The notes beneath the pieces are model-generated. The model saw only the letters and a program-made list of their open reading frames with translations. It did no database searches and was not told the origin of the DNA. A program made the translations under genes and the position numbers. A stretch of 64,000 nt of DNA from a bacterium (GTDB taxonomy: Bacteria > Cyanobacteriota > Vampirovibrionia > Gastranaerophilales > Gastranaerophilaceae): assembly GCA_017542305.1 (NCBI GenBank), contig JAFXXK010000003.1, positions 1 to 64,000 on the forward strand, written 5' to 3'. Within the stretch, counting starts at the first letter, position 1. Each line of letters begins with the position of its first letter. Of this stretch, positions 51,796 through 63,400 are shown one piece after another.

Positions 51796-53124
51796 TTAAA
51801 CCATCTCCCCATTCAGGTACCACGTTTTACAGCCCGTAATTTTTACGTTCAAAAATTCCCCTGTTCTGTCCGTATCTGATGGAATATGTACTAACTTATT
51901 ATTTCTTGTTCTGCCCGTAATAATATTTTCACCCTTATGGTTTTCAAACCCTTCAATGAGGACTTCCATTTCACGACCTATGTATTTTTTGTTTGATTTA
52001 AGGCAATTTTCTTTAACTTTATCGTTTAGTCTTGCAAGGCGCTCAGTCTTTTCTTCATCAGGAATAAACTTATCCACCCATTTAGCAGCAACGGTTTTTT
52101 CTCTCGGTGAATACGCTGCCGTATTGGAATAATCAAGTTCAAATTCATCTATGGCACTCAAAGTATCCGAAAACTGTTCTTCTGTTTCTCCCGGAAATCC
52201 TGCAATAAAATCACTCGTAATAGTCACATCGGGTACCATTGAGCGGACTTTTGCGACGATTTTTCCGTAGGTTTCTCTGTCATAGCGGCGATTCATTTTC
52301 TTTAAAACTTCCGAATTACCTGACTGCATCGGGATATGGAAATATTCACAAACCTTATCCAACTCTTTTGCCGTTTGAATTAATTCATCGGTAATATCCG
52401 TAGGATATGAAGTTACAAATCTGATACGGAATTTACCCTCTAAAGAGTTCAATTCTTTCAATAAATCCGCAAGACGGTAATTTTTATCTTTAAAATCTTT
52501 GCCGTAACTGTCAACATTTTGCCCTAAAAGCGTAATTTCTTTAAACCCTGCATTTAATGCATCTTTAGCTTCTTTGATAATAGTTTCGGGCTGTCTTGAG
52601 CGCTCTCTGCCTCTTGTATAGGGGACAATACAGTATGTGCAGAAGTTGTTACACCCCTCGGTTATCGGAATCCACGCATTAACCGATTTTACTCTGTCTA
52701 TTTTGTACTGATTGGCCTTTTCATCTTCTGTTTGGTGAGTTTCGGAACATTCACAAACCTTTTCACCAGCCATTACCTTTTTTATAATATCGGGAAGTGA
52801 ATATATTTTATGGGTACCCAAAACAAAATCCACATACGGAGCACGTTTAAACACTTCACGCGCTTTTTGCTGTGCTACGCAGCCGCAAATACCGATTTTT
52901 ATATGCGGACGTGAATCTTTTTTCCACTTACCCCATAATCCAAGCTGACTAAATGCTTTATCTTCACTCAGCTGGCGAATAGAACATGTGTTAACCATTA
53001 ATAAATCCGCTTCTTTAGGTTCTTTGGTTTCCTCATACCCGAAATGCTCAAGCATACCGAGCATTCTTTCGGTATCTGATTTATTCATCTGGCATCCCAT
53101 TGTTTCTATATATACTTTCGGCAT
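51796..53124 (-). CDS. miaB: tRNA methylthiotransferase MiaB
   Basis: A radical-SAM enzyme that adds a methylthio group to i6A37 of tRNAs. The 442-aa protein has the N-terminal UPF0004 cluster Cys residues (MGCQMN, NTCSIR, ICGCVAQQ). The radical-SAM motif CNNFCTYC follows in 'TEGCNNFCTYCIVPYTRG', and a TRAM domain near the C-terminus starts at about 375 ('MEVLIEGFENHKGENIITG'). All seven expected cluster-type elements are present. It is convergent with the HExxH gene, with only 2 bp between stops. Confidence 0.96.
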   Translation of the reverse strand: MPKVYIETMGCQMNKSDTERMLGMLEHFGYEETKEPKEADLLMVNTCSIRQLSEDKAFSQLGLWGKWKKDSRPHIKIGICGCVAQQKAREVFKRAPYVDFVLGTHKIYSLPDIIKKVMAGEKVCECSETHQTEDEKANQYKIDRVKSVNAWIPITEGCNNFCTYCIVPYTRGRERSRQPETIIKEAKDALNAGFKEITLLGQNVDSYGKDFKDKNYRLADLLKELNSLEGKFRIRFVTSYPTDITDELIQTAKELDKVCEYFHIPMQSGNSEVLKKMNRRYDRETYGKIVAKVRSMVPDVTITSDFIAGFPGETEEQFSDTLSAIDEFELDYSNTAAYSPREKTVAAKWVDKFIPDEEKTERLARLNDKVKENCLKSNKKYIGREMEVLIEGFENHKGENIITGRTRNNKLVHIPSDTDRTGEFLNVKITGCKTWYLNGEMV

Positions 53125-53316
53125 AGTGTTTTCCCTTATATTTTCTGTCGGCAGAGTAATACCGCCTTACCGTTTTATAATATCACAAAAATATTACCAT
53201 TCTTAACTAGAGAAAAAAGATTACCGCATTAATCTGTTCGGTAATGAAAAGAGTTAAAACAAATTTTAAAATTATACTGGAAAGGTCGTTTTTATCTAAA
53301 AAAGGAGTATTAGTGT
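53125..53316. promoter_or_regulatory. Divergent promoter region between miaB and the Cys-rich gene
   Basis: On the minus strand a TATTAT/TATAAA stretch near 53180 may be the miaB -10. A hairpin ATTACCG/CGGTAAT lies at about 53221-53246. On the plus strand TATACT at about 53272 and AAAGGAG just before the ATG at 53317 serve the Cys-rich gene. No clear operator is visible. Confidence 0.35.
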
Positions 53317-53601
53317 ATGAAAAAGATTTTGATGTTTTTGGGTGCAGCCGTATTATTGGCAACTCCCGCCAACGGAGCATTCGCATGGGACATGAGTTAT
53401 CTTAACCCGTTACCATATATAGGTATCGGATGTAATCAGACTAAATTCAGTCTGAATCCGTTCAGCGGATTTAAGAATTGTGAACCATGTAAACGAGTTA
53501 ATAAATGCGATAAACAGGCTATGACCGAGCCCGTCAAATGCAGCTCATGCCAGAGAGCATATATTTACGAAATTCCGCAATGCGGCTGCCACAGAAGATA
53601 G
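53317..53601 (+). CDS. Small secreted cysteine-rich protein
   Basis: A 94-aa protein with a Sec signal peptide (to about residue 22, 'ANGAFA') and eight cysteines in the mature 70 residues: GIGC, NCEPC, KCDK, KCSSC, QCGC. Such a pattern suggests a disulfide-stabilised or metal-binding envelope protein. No family is recognised. A good AAAGGAG lies before the ATG and an intrinsic terminator follows, so it is a single-gene unit. Confidence 0.7.
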   Translation: MKKILMFLGAAVLLATPANGAFAWDMSYLNPLPYIGIGCNQTKFSLNPFSGFKNCEPCKRVNKCDKQAMTEPVKCSSCQRAYIYEIPQCGCHRR

Positions 53602-53605
53602 GTTG

Positions 53606-53640
53606 AAAAGGCTCGCAATATATATTTTGTGAGCCTTTTT
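53606..53640 (+). terminator. Intrinsic terminator of the Cys-rich gene
   Basis: GGCTCGCA and TGTGAGCC (stem, with GGCTC at 53610-53614 and GAGCC at 53631-53635) enclose an AT-rich loop and are followed by TTTTTATT. Confidence 0.8.
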
Positions 53641-53727
53641 ATTAAGAAATGTAAAACCAAACGAATAAATTAAGCAATTTATATTTTCATACCCGTTATA
53701 ATTTTTAAAGAAAAGGACACCCAAAAG

Positions 53728-54471
53728 ATGATCACCGCAATTAAACCCTATAATACAAACTATTACGGTTATAATAAGATAAGTTTTGGAGCAGCACTGC
53801 CAAAAGAAAATATTATATCTGAAATCTTTGCAGGTAAAACTTCAATGTCAGCAAATGAATGCTTGGGTTATTTATCAAAACTTTATTTACAAAACCAATT
53901 TATAAATTTTGCACAATTACAGAAATTAGGAATACCAAATTTACAATTGGTTTATAACAGAGGTGTCAGAGGAGCTACATTGTCATCACCGCAAAATACA
54001 AAATTTATGCCTGCAGTAAGAAAATGCGGAATTGACACAATTATCGACTTAAGAACATCGGACTATACCCGCACATACAAAGAAAAATGTGATAAATTCG
54101 GATTTGAATATTTCCATCTACCAATTGATAAAAAAAACACACCCGACAGAGAAATCTTGGATAAACTCCCAACATTTCTCCGGTTAATGGAACGCGGCAA
54201 ATTCTATATCGCATGTGCTATGGGCAAACACCGTACGGATATTGCACTCGCTATAAATTATGCTTTTAATCCCAGACAAAAAGAACCCCCGTTTATGTCA
54301 GGTCATACAAGAAATTATGTAACGGATATGGAAGACATTAACAGACGTTTAAACAGCCTATATAAAGCATTAACCCCTGAAGATAAAGTGAAATTGGGGT
54401 GGACTGAAGAATACGAAAAAGAATTTTTGCATAAAAAGAAAGTATTAAAATCCTTTAGTGAGATGAAATAA
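53728..54471 (+). CDS. Cys-based protein phosphatase-like protein (CX5R), with SFGA tag
   Basis: The C-terminal ~170 residues form a PTP/DSP-type domain: 'IDTIIDLRT' for the strand before the loop, then ACAMGKHRTDIALAINYAF with C163 and R169 (C-x5-R). An Asp, in LPIDKK, lies where the general acid should be. Homologues hydrolyse phosphotyrosine, phosphoserine or phospholipids; which one is unknown. The N-terminus carries 'NKISFGAALPKE', like the tags in other unknown proteins here. The whole domain resembles the C-terminus of the giant neighbouring protein (NRGVRG against NYGLRG, HRTD..NY..N). It is convergent with that gene, 17 bp apart. No signal peptide is seen. Confidence 0.75.
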   Translation: MITAIKPYNTNYYGYNKISFGAALPKENIISEIFAGKTSMSANECLGYLSKLYLQNQFINFAQLQKLGIPNLQLVYNRGVRGATLSSPQNTKFMPAVRKCGIDTIIDLRTSDYTRTYKEKCDKFGFEYFHLPIDKKNTPDREILDKLPTFLRLMERGKFYIACAMGKHRTDIALAINYAFNPRQKEPPFMSGHTRNYVTDMEDINRRLNSLYKALTPEDKVKLGWTEEYEKEFLHKKKVLKSFSEMK

Positions 54472-54488
54472 TTGCTTATTGTATATTA

Positions 54489-57400
54489 TTATGAACAACA
54501 TCTCTTAATTCTTTCTTCTAATTCAGCTTCACTCTTAGGTAATCTTTCGAGTAAATCCGGAGTTAAATTGTATTCCTCTAATAATTGAGGATTTGTTTGA
54601 GCTTCTGTCAATATCTCCTGAATTTTGTTATAAATTCTTCTTATTGCATTTCCAAATTCGGATTTTTGAGCATCTAATGATTCTAATTTGGGGGTATTTA
54701 TAGTTTTTGTATTTAATACATAGTTTAGACAGAATGCATAATCCGTTCTATGCATTCCATTTGCACAACCGATATAAAAAATCTCATTCTCCATTCTTTG
54801 GAAGAATCCGCCTAACTTTTTAATAGTATATTGATCTATTACGCCGCCACTTTGGTTATTATGATCAAGAGGTATGCGGTAATATTCAACACCATCAATA
54901 TAAGTTTTACCGTCAACTTCGGTTATTTTATCCTCTTTGATTCTTATATTACCTCCGGCTTTTGCACGCAAATCAATAATACAGGTTAAACCGGCAGCTT
55001 TAGCCCTGTCAAAAAATTCTACGCCAAGTTGATTTTCTTCAGAAATTTCTTCTGTATTATTGTCGGGATTTTCCTTTCCGAAAGTAATCATATTACGTCC
55101 GCGTAATCCATAATTACCAACAAGTCTTTGAGTTTGCGTTTCTTCATCGAAAACAAATCTCGGTTCCCCAACGGCAGTTATATGAGCATCTAATTTATCA
55201 TTTATTTCGAGTATTAATGGATTTAAACTTAAATATAGAGGGTTTTGTAAAGGATATTCAACAAATTCTACCCAAACATGTTTATATTTTAATCTATAAT
55301 CGTCTATAAATTCTTTATACATATCTGAATAAACCCAGTCGATAATATCATTTGATTCCTCAACATCATCAAGAAGTTCCGCTTTTTTGTCTTTAATCAT
55401 TCCTAAAAGCATCGTTCTTCCGTAAGCACTTATACGCCCTATATTTCGAACACAATGCTCCAAATAATTGCAATCAGCTTTCGTTCTGACATTTTCAAGA
55501 GCTTTTTCAAGCTGGAGTGCATTATAGCAATCGAAATTCAGTTCTATTAATTTCTTCATTCTTTCATGGTCAACCATTCCATTTTCATCACTTACCGGAA
55601 TTTCTATGGAGTTTAATATTTCTGATTGAAGTTTTACTTGTTTTTCTTTTTTGGCAAATGCAGCCCACAATTCAGCCTTATCTTCTCTATTCAATTCTAC
55701 ATTCTGCCATTCTTTTTTGAATTTATTGCATCCGTTTACAGAATCTAATTTTCCAAGATCTGCCATTGCGACTTTGAATAATTCTTTCTTTCTGACGTAA
55801 TCAATTCTGATATTGATATAATCATTGCATAAGTAGCGTCTTGTATCTTTATCAATAGTTTTTGGAAGGGTTCTGCCAAGATGTTTTCTGTATGCCTGTA
55901 ATCCCTCTTCGGTTTCAATACTGTCAATTTCCGCTTTTATTGTTTCAACAGAAAGCTCCTGTTCATTCTGAGGATTTTGAGCATTCCCTGTACCTTCAAT
56001 AACTCCGTTATTTCTTGCAGGAGTAATCGGGTTGCTGCCTGATGGTGCAACAGTTTCTGCAGGTTTTTCGGGTTCTGCAGGTTTAGAAGTTTCAGGTTTA
56101 ATCCATGTAACAGGATGTCCTGCAAGTTCCTCTAATGCTCTTAAATCATTTATTTTGTTATCGCCAAATTTAATACTGCCGGTTACTTTTCGAAGTTTTT
56201 TCATCTCTGTTAATGTCGAACCGTCAAGATTTACCTGACCTCTGATTTCCGAAACATTTGACATCAATTTATTTTCATCGATACCAAGTTCGGATAACGT
56301 GTAACCATCATTCATTTCGGCATTGTATGTATTTATGATATATGTACCGTCTTCTGCAACTGTTACGATAATATTCAGTTCTTTGAATATTTCAATATAA
56401 TTTTCTTCAGCCATGAGTTTTTCCATTTTAGCCTTCATTTCATCAAACTTGGGCTTAGCTTCCATAGCTCTTTTCATCTGAGAATCTATACCGCCAAGAT
56501 TATTGGCTTTCATAAACTCATCAATTACGGTTACATATGGGATTGGAACGGTTGAATTTTGGTTTCTGCGTTTCTGAATTTGTCTTATATTACCATCTCT
56601 TTCTTCAATAGCGACCTGAGCACGACCATATTTATCTATAAAGTAGTGAATATTTGCACCCTGTAAATAACCGTGAGCATTATCAAATCTCAAACACCAG
56701 CTTGAACCCTCTGCCAATGCCTGTACCATGGCGATATGTTCATCATAATCAGGGTCGCCTTTTTGACTTCTCGGTATGGTTACCCATTCACCCTCAATTC
56801 CGTCAACGACCTGTTTGCCTCTGCCAAATTGAGCAATAGCTTTTGCTCTTGTCTGTTCGGCATATATCTTTTCAAATGATACATTACTGTTTCCTTCCTG
56901 AAGTAACGCATCATGAGCAGCATTGAATGCTTCGTGTGATACCGCAGGCAATACTCCCGCACTATCCGGTTTAAAGTAGGTTTTAACCATACTTTCAAGT
57001 ACAAGCAAGTGTACGAACGGATTATCTTTGTAATCACTTTCCATTGTCAGATATTTGTACCAATTTTCAAGACTTTCTTTTCGTTGCGGGTTAATTTGAG
57101 CGTATTGTCCTTCCGCAAGATATTCCGGATGTTTATCAAAGTCAAGCAAATCAGCTAATCTTTCTTCTGTCCAGTGTTTGAATGCTTCCTCATTACCCCA
57201 GACATCCTGTGAACCGTTCAGACCTTTATCTTTTGCATACTGTTCAATTTCCTGTTTATGTTTTGTGATTAATATTCTTTCCGCACCAAAAATATCGTCT
57301 AACTGTCTTAACGTTACACTCTCGACTTCAACTCTTTGAACTTTGCCGCCCTTAGGTTCAGCCATAGCTTTATCTGTAATGGCATCAATATCTAATCCTG

Positions 57401-60400
57401 CGGCTTTTGCGGCTGCCTTAACACTTTCGGGCAATTCACCTGCTCTTTGATTAATATCGTTTCGTTTAAGAGTATTAAATCTGTCTTTCATTTCAACAAG
57501 ATTCATATTCTTAATAGCGGCAAGATCTGTTGCAAGACGTACGTCCGTTACACCAGCCTGACGTAATGTTAGAATATCTCTGATAATATCTGGTCTGAAT
57601 TGACCGTTAGCATTTGATAAAGCAGAACCGACAGCAAAGTCAAAAACATATTCAATGTCTTTAGGTGATACGTTAGGAGTTACTCTTGTTTTACCTTTAT
57701 CATTAACAGTTCTTTCTATACCGAATGTTTTGACTAATGCTAAAACTGCTTCAAGTCTGATTTTATCGACAAAGCCTTTGTCATCCATACAGAGTTTAAC
57801 ATAGGCTTTTTCTGCCATATTAGCGTTCATACCGAGTTCAACGAGTGCATCAATAACCTGCTGAACTTCTTCGGATTTTGCCTCCTGTACTTCTGCCCCC
57901 TGTGCTTCCGCAGTTTCCTGCGCTTCAGAACGCTGTACTTTGTTATCTTTCTTTGTAAACTGTGCTTCGTTAAATAATTTCTTTTGGGTACGGGCAAGGT
58001 TGACTATAGTTTCCATATCATAACCTTTATAGAAATTACCCTGCAAATCACTTGCGTTATTGAGGTTTTCATTTAGCCATCTGCTCATTTCAGGAGTTGA
58101 AATCAAAGTTTTTATTTGAGTTGTACGACTTTTTTCATCATTAGCTGACGATGTAACATAATTCAAAATCTTTTTTAAATGTTTATTATCAAGATCAGGA
58201 TTATTATAAAGTTCTGAAACTAAGTCATGAGTTGCTTCATTATTATAAAATCCAAGTAAACTAAATATATCCAACTCTTTTCGATTTGGATCCTTGAATA
58301 ATTTTTTTGTAAACTCAACGGCTTCATCAGTTTTCCAACGACTAACGATTGGAGATACATAATTACCGTCAACACCCGGAGTATTTAACATTTCCACTAC
58401 AAAATCGAAATATTTCGGATTATATGTGTTGTTTCTATATACTTGAGCAATTTTGGACAAATTCTTGTTATCAAATGCCGGATCATTATATAGATGTTTT
58501 ATCAAATCAGCATTCTTGCTATTAAAATTATTGAATAAATCAGTAAAATCACTGTCTTTATCTTTAGAAATCGTAGGATCATTCATCAGTTTGACACAGA
58601 AATCTATATTTTCAGGACTTAGAATTTCCGGAGAAGAATATCCGCAATCACTTATTAAACGCCCGATATATCCCAAATTCTTATTATCGAAATCCGGACG
58701 ATTATACAAAGTCATCATTACATCTGCACAATGACAATTATTGGCTCCCATACCTTGTGCAATGGCAAAAAGATCAACATACTGGTCAGATGATGCAATA
58801 TCAGGATCTTTATATAGTTTTTTGATAAATTCAACATATTCTGGATTATTGTCAAGAGTATTTTGCATAATATCACACAATGAACCGATATATTTTTGCG
58901 GGAACTTCGGATTATCAGCTATTTCTCTTATAAATTCGTCATATTCCGGCAAATAATGCTCGGCGATGCTTGGAATTGAGCTCTTATCAAAACCTCTTTT
59001 TCTGCATAAATCGATAACAAGCTTCAGATTTGCTTTATTTGTTACGGCAATAATTGCTCTTATTTGGTTCAGTGCATATTTTTCTGTATCTGCATCTACT
59101 GTATTATACGCAGCATTTAATACATCAATATACTCTTTTTCTAAAACATCAACCAGCTGTTTTACTTCATCTAATGACAAATCCGTATTTGCCATTCTTT
59201 GTATATTGTAATAATCAGGTTCACTTGCCGTATTATGCCAAATTTTATTAGATAAACCAAAGTCAATTTTTTCTTTGTATGAACTGTAATCGACATTATT
59301 GAAATTTATATTGGCTATATTAACAGAATGGTTAAAATTATTATCTAACAAGTATTGTTCTTTCTTAATATCCTCTAATAGTTGTCCTTGTTGTCCGGAA
59401 CGAAGCCTGCTGCAGAACAGATTTTTATGCACATTATCAAGTAAATTATTTTCTTTCATATAATCAAGAACAGAACATAATTCAGCAAAATTCACATTTT
59501 CTTTCTCTATTGCAGGACCGAAAGCATCAGAATACAGATTATTACAGCTGGAATAATCAAAAACATCCAATTCTACCAGACGTTTAAGGTATTCTAATGC
59601 ACCTTTAAAGTCATGATTTTTAACTATCAAATACTTGAAATCAAACCGGTGATCATTATTAGTAGCTGATATTTCGTTATATAACAGTAAAACATCCTCA
59701 TAATTAACATCACCTAACGCCTCAAATATTTCCTTTGCGCGCTTATGAGTAGCATTAACCAATTCTGCCAAAGCTTTACTTGGTCTAAATTCTCCATTGC
59801 TTAATGCAGTCAAATCCCAACTGAAATCATTCTTTTGTTTTTCATTATCCGATAGTGTATTTATAAATTCCTGTACCTGTTCGGGATTATTATTTTTTGA
59901 CAATGCCAGCAATTCACTAAACCTGACCTTAACTTTGTTTCCGTCTTCATCTGTGCCAAAGTCAATAGGATATTTTTCCAAGAAATCATTAACTGTTTTC
60001 AATTCATCTATAACTTCTTGCAGGTGTGCAGGTTCATCCCAGCGTCCTTCCATAAAGTTATCGGACTTTAAAATCCCAAATTTATCTATTCTTTGGACTT
60101 CCTTAGCTAAAGAATTAAGCTTTTCATCAGCGATAGGTTCACTAAAATAATTGTAATGGTAAACGTTTATTTTTAACTTCCCGTTCAATTGGGAGTTAAC
60201 TTTATACATCTGTTCTGCCGCAAGCGGAGTAATCTTTTCCAGAACTTCCTCATATCCCCAATTAAACTGTTTAAATTCTTCCGCAGACAATTTGCCTCCT
60301 GCTGCATGAGCCAGCATCGGTAATACTTCAAACAATTTATCAGGGGTTTGACAGTTAAGTCCGCTTAAAATATTTTCTAACAAGTCTTTATTATTAAAAT

Positions 60401-63400
60401 CAAAATCTACATACTTCTGGACATAAGTAATATTTTGCTTATTGAAATATTTGAATTCATCAACATCATTCAAACGGTCAGGTGTTCTCAAATCCTCAAG
60501 CATTTGTTTTCGGCCGTCCGGAGTTGTTATATAATCTTCGATATCACCGCGAATCATATCTAAACTCTTTAATGCTTTGATATATCCTGCAACTCCCAAT
60601 ATATTTTTATGAGCAAAATTAATTCCGCTAAGTTCTTCTTCAGTAAAATCAAGGTCTAAAAATACCTGTTTGGCTTCCTGCGGAGTGAGTTCAGCTTCGT
60701 TTACAGGTTTAACCACTTCAGTCGGAGCAACATACGCAGCGGGATTTACTGGTTGTTCAACAGGAACAGACACAGGTTGTGTCGGATTTTCTGCAACAGG
60801 ATGCTCTGCTGCCGGTTTTGGAGCTTCTTTTGTATATGTTCCCTGTACTTTATTATCTTTTGGAACTTCATAGAAATTATATTCATCGGATTTCGAAAGT
60901 TTTGCGGGATCTGCCCAGCCTGTAGGAGAAATTGCAGAGAACAGCAAAGTATTCAGATAAGTTTCGGGTTCTGCAATTTTCCCGATAAAACTCAGAGATG
61001 AATTTACTGCCGATAAATCACTTACGGGAACCTTAACTGCCGCTGCATTAAAGTAAACCTGAGTATCAGGATCACCCGTAACCTGCTGTGCGTATTTGTT
61101 TATATATTCAAACAAGCCGTCTCTTACTTGTCCGATATCTTTTATATCCTTGCAGAAACCGTTATTCAGCTCAAGGTTATCCATAATAAGAACAGGTTTG
61201 CCGTTTACATTTGCCATGAAAACTCTTGACATACCAACGACGTTACCTTTTTCGTCATACAATTCAATAACCTGAAAAGCGTGATTTAAAAGATAACCCG
61301 GAGTTGCAGCACCGTTTCCGCCTGTACCAATTGCGGTACAGCAAGTCGTTTTATTACCGATAAACAAGTCTTCCTGCGGATTTCTGTCCCAAAGTTTTAC
61401 GGAAAGTTTCTTGCCGTTAACTTCAAATTCAAACTTACCAAGGTCGGGTTCAAGCCATTTATCGTGATTAAGTCCCTCTGAGCGGAACATTTCTTTAGTT
61501 GCGGCATTTGCCTGTCCGTATATATTAGAGGTATCAGTAATAAATTCATTGAAATTACCCAGCACGGCTTCACGAATAACCGTATAAATTTCATCCGAGC
61601 GTGTATGAACATTATTAGTTATAAATATTGTCGATTTAGCCTGTTTTACAATTTCATCTTCCGTATAATCATCAGGATGCCGCAGCATTTCGACAAATTT
61701 TTCGAAATTTTTAATCATAGTATCAGACTCAGCACCAACATACAATGATAATGTCTCTTTAAGCTGTTCTAACTGCATTTCGGCTTCCCTAAGGTGTTCT
61801 GCCAGTTTCATTCTGTCTTTTAATTCAGCCCTGATATTTGCTTCAACAAATTCTGCCATTGCATCAAGTTCCGGATTATCTGCCTTATCAAGTAACGACA
61901 AATAGAAGAACTTATCATTAAATCTGTTGACTCCGGTTTTTGCTCTCGGCAAATCCATTTCCTGCACACCGGCTTTTCTTAATACTTCTTCCTCAATATT
62001 ATTTTTGATTTTTGTTATATCTATTGTTCCCGAATTTAATGCCTCTCTTAATATAGACATATCAAGTTCGGCCTTTGAATAAATCTGAACAATATTTATT
62101 ACTTCCATTCTTTCTTTTACGGTTAAAGCCTTGCCGTTCTCGGATTTACAATTCAGCAATTGAGCTAACATTTCAAAATTTTCATCACTCAATTTACTTA
62201 AACCGTAAAGTTCTTCCGCAAAATGTTCGGTACGTTTATCCATTAAATGACTAATTGTATCAGCATCAAGATACTTAAATGCACGACACAATCTGCCGAT
62301 ATTATCGCCAAAGAAATCATTGACTCTATAGCGTAATCTTTTCATTTCCTGTTCCGGAACTTCAGGATATTTATTATCACTTATCGGATTTGAATACTCG
62401 CCCGGCACATCGCTTAAATATTGTTGAGGGGTTTCATAGGCTACTTTATAGGTATATTTTGAAACTTTTCTCAAAGATTCCATAAATTCAGCAACACTTA
62501 AACCTGATGAAATCATCGACATTTGCGTTTCTGCATCGATTTTACCGGGTTCGAATATTTCTATAAATTCTTTTGCATATTTTCCAACGGCATTTTGTTT
62601 TATTTGTTCAAAGTAATTCGGATCCTGTAAGAATCTGCTCATTTCGTTATCCTGAGCATAATATTTTACAAGCCCTTCTATCTCATAAGATGAATATGCA
62701 AATTTATTGCCTGAGCTGTTTGCATATGTAGTATTTGCAAGTTTGGTAACAATATCACCATACTGCTTTTCTAATTTTGCCAGCTTTTCTATTGAATCAT
62801 AGAAAAATCTCGGATAAGCTACTTCATTTCCGTTTGCATCAACAGCTTTTTGGGACTGTGGATCATCTAATTTTGCCAAATCCAATATTATCTGTCCGTA
62901 CTTATCATATAATGCAGTTAATCGAACAATTTCTCCGCCGTCATATCGCGGAACCGTATGATTATAATCGGAATCAGGTCTTGATAGAGATAATAACGGT
63001 TTTATAACATCACGATGTTTTACATACAACTCGGCAAAATTTATTATTTGTTCAGGAGAAAATTTATTTAAGTTTAAAACTCTTTTGCTGTTCTCAGGAT
63101 CTGTCCATGGATCTTTAAATTCAATTAACTCAGCAATTTCGACCGGATACTTCTGATACAGTTCATACAATTTTTCAATATCGTCAGTAGAAATAACTCT
63201 GAAAACTTTATACATTCTGGATTTGAATGCACTCTGGCTTGCCGGTGAACCGTTATTATATTCGGTCAGGGGTTTAGATACAAACAAATACTTAACACCT
63301 GAAACGAAATTACCAAGTCTTGTTTTAAGTGTTGGTTTTGAACTGTTAGCATTTGCAATAGTTTCAACATCATTTGTAAGTTCATTGATTTTGTTTTCCA

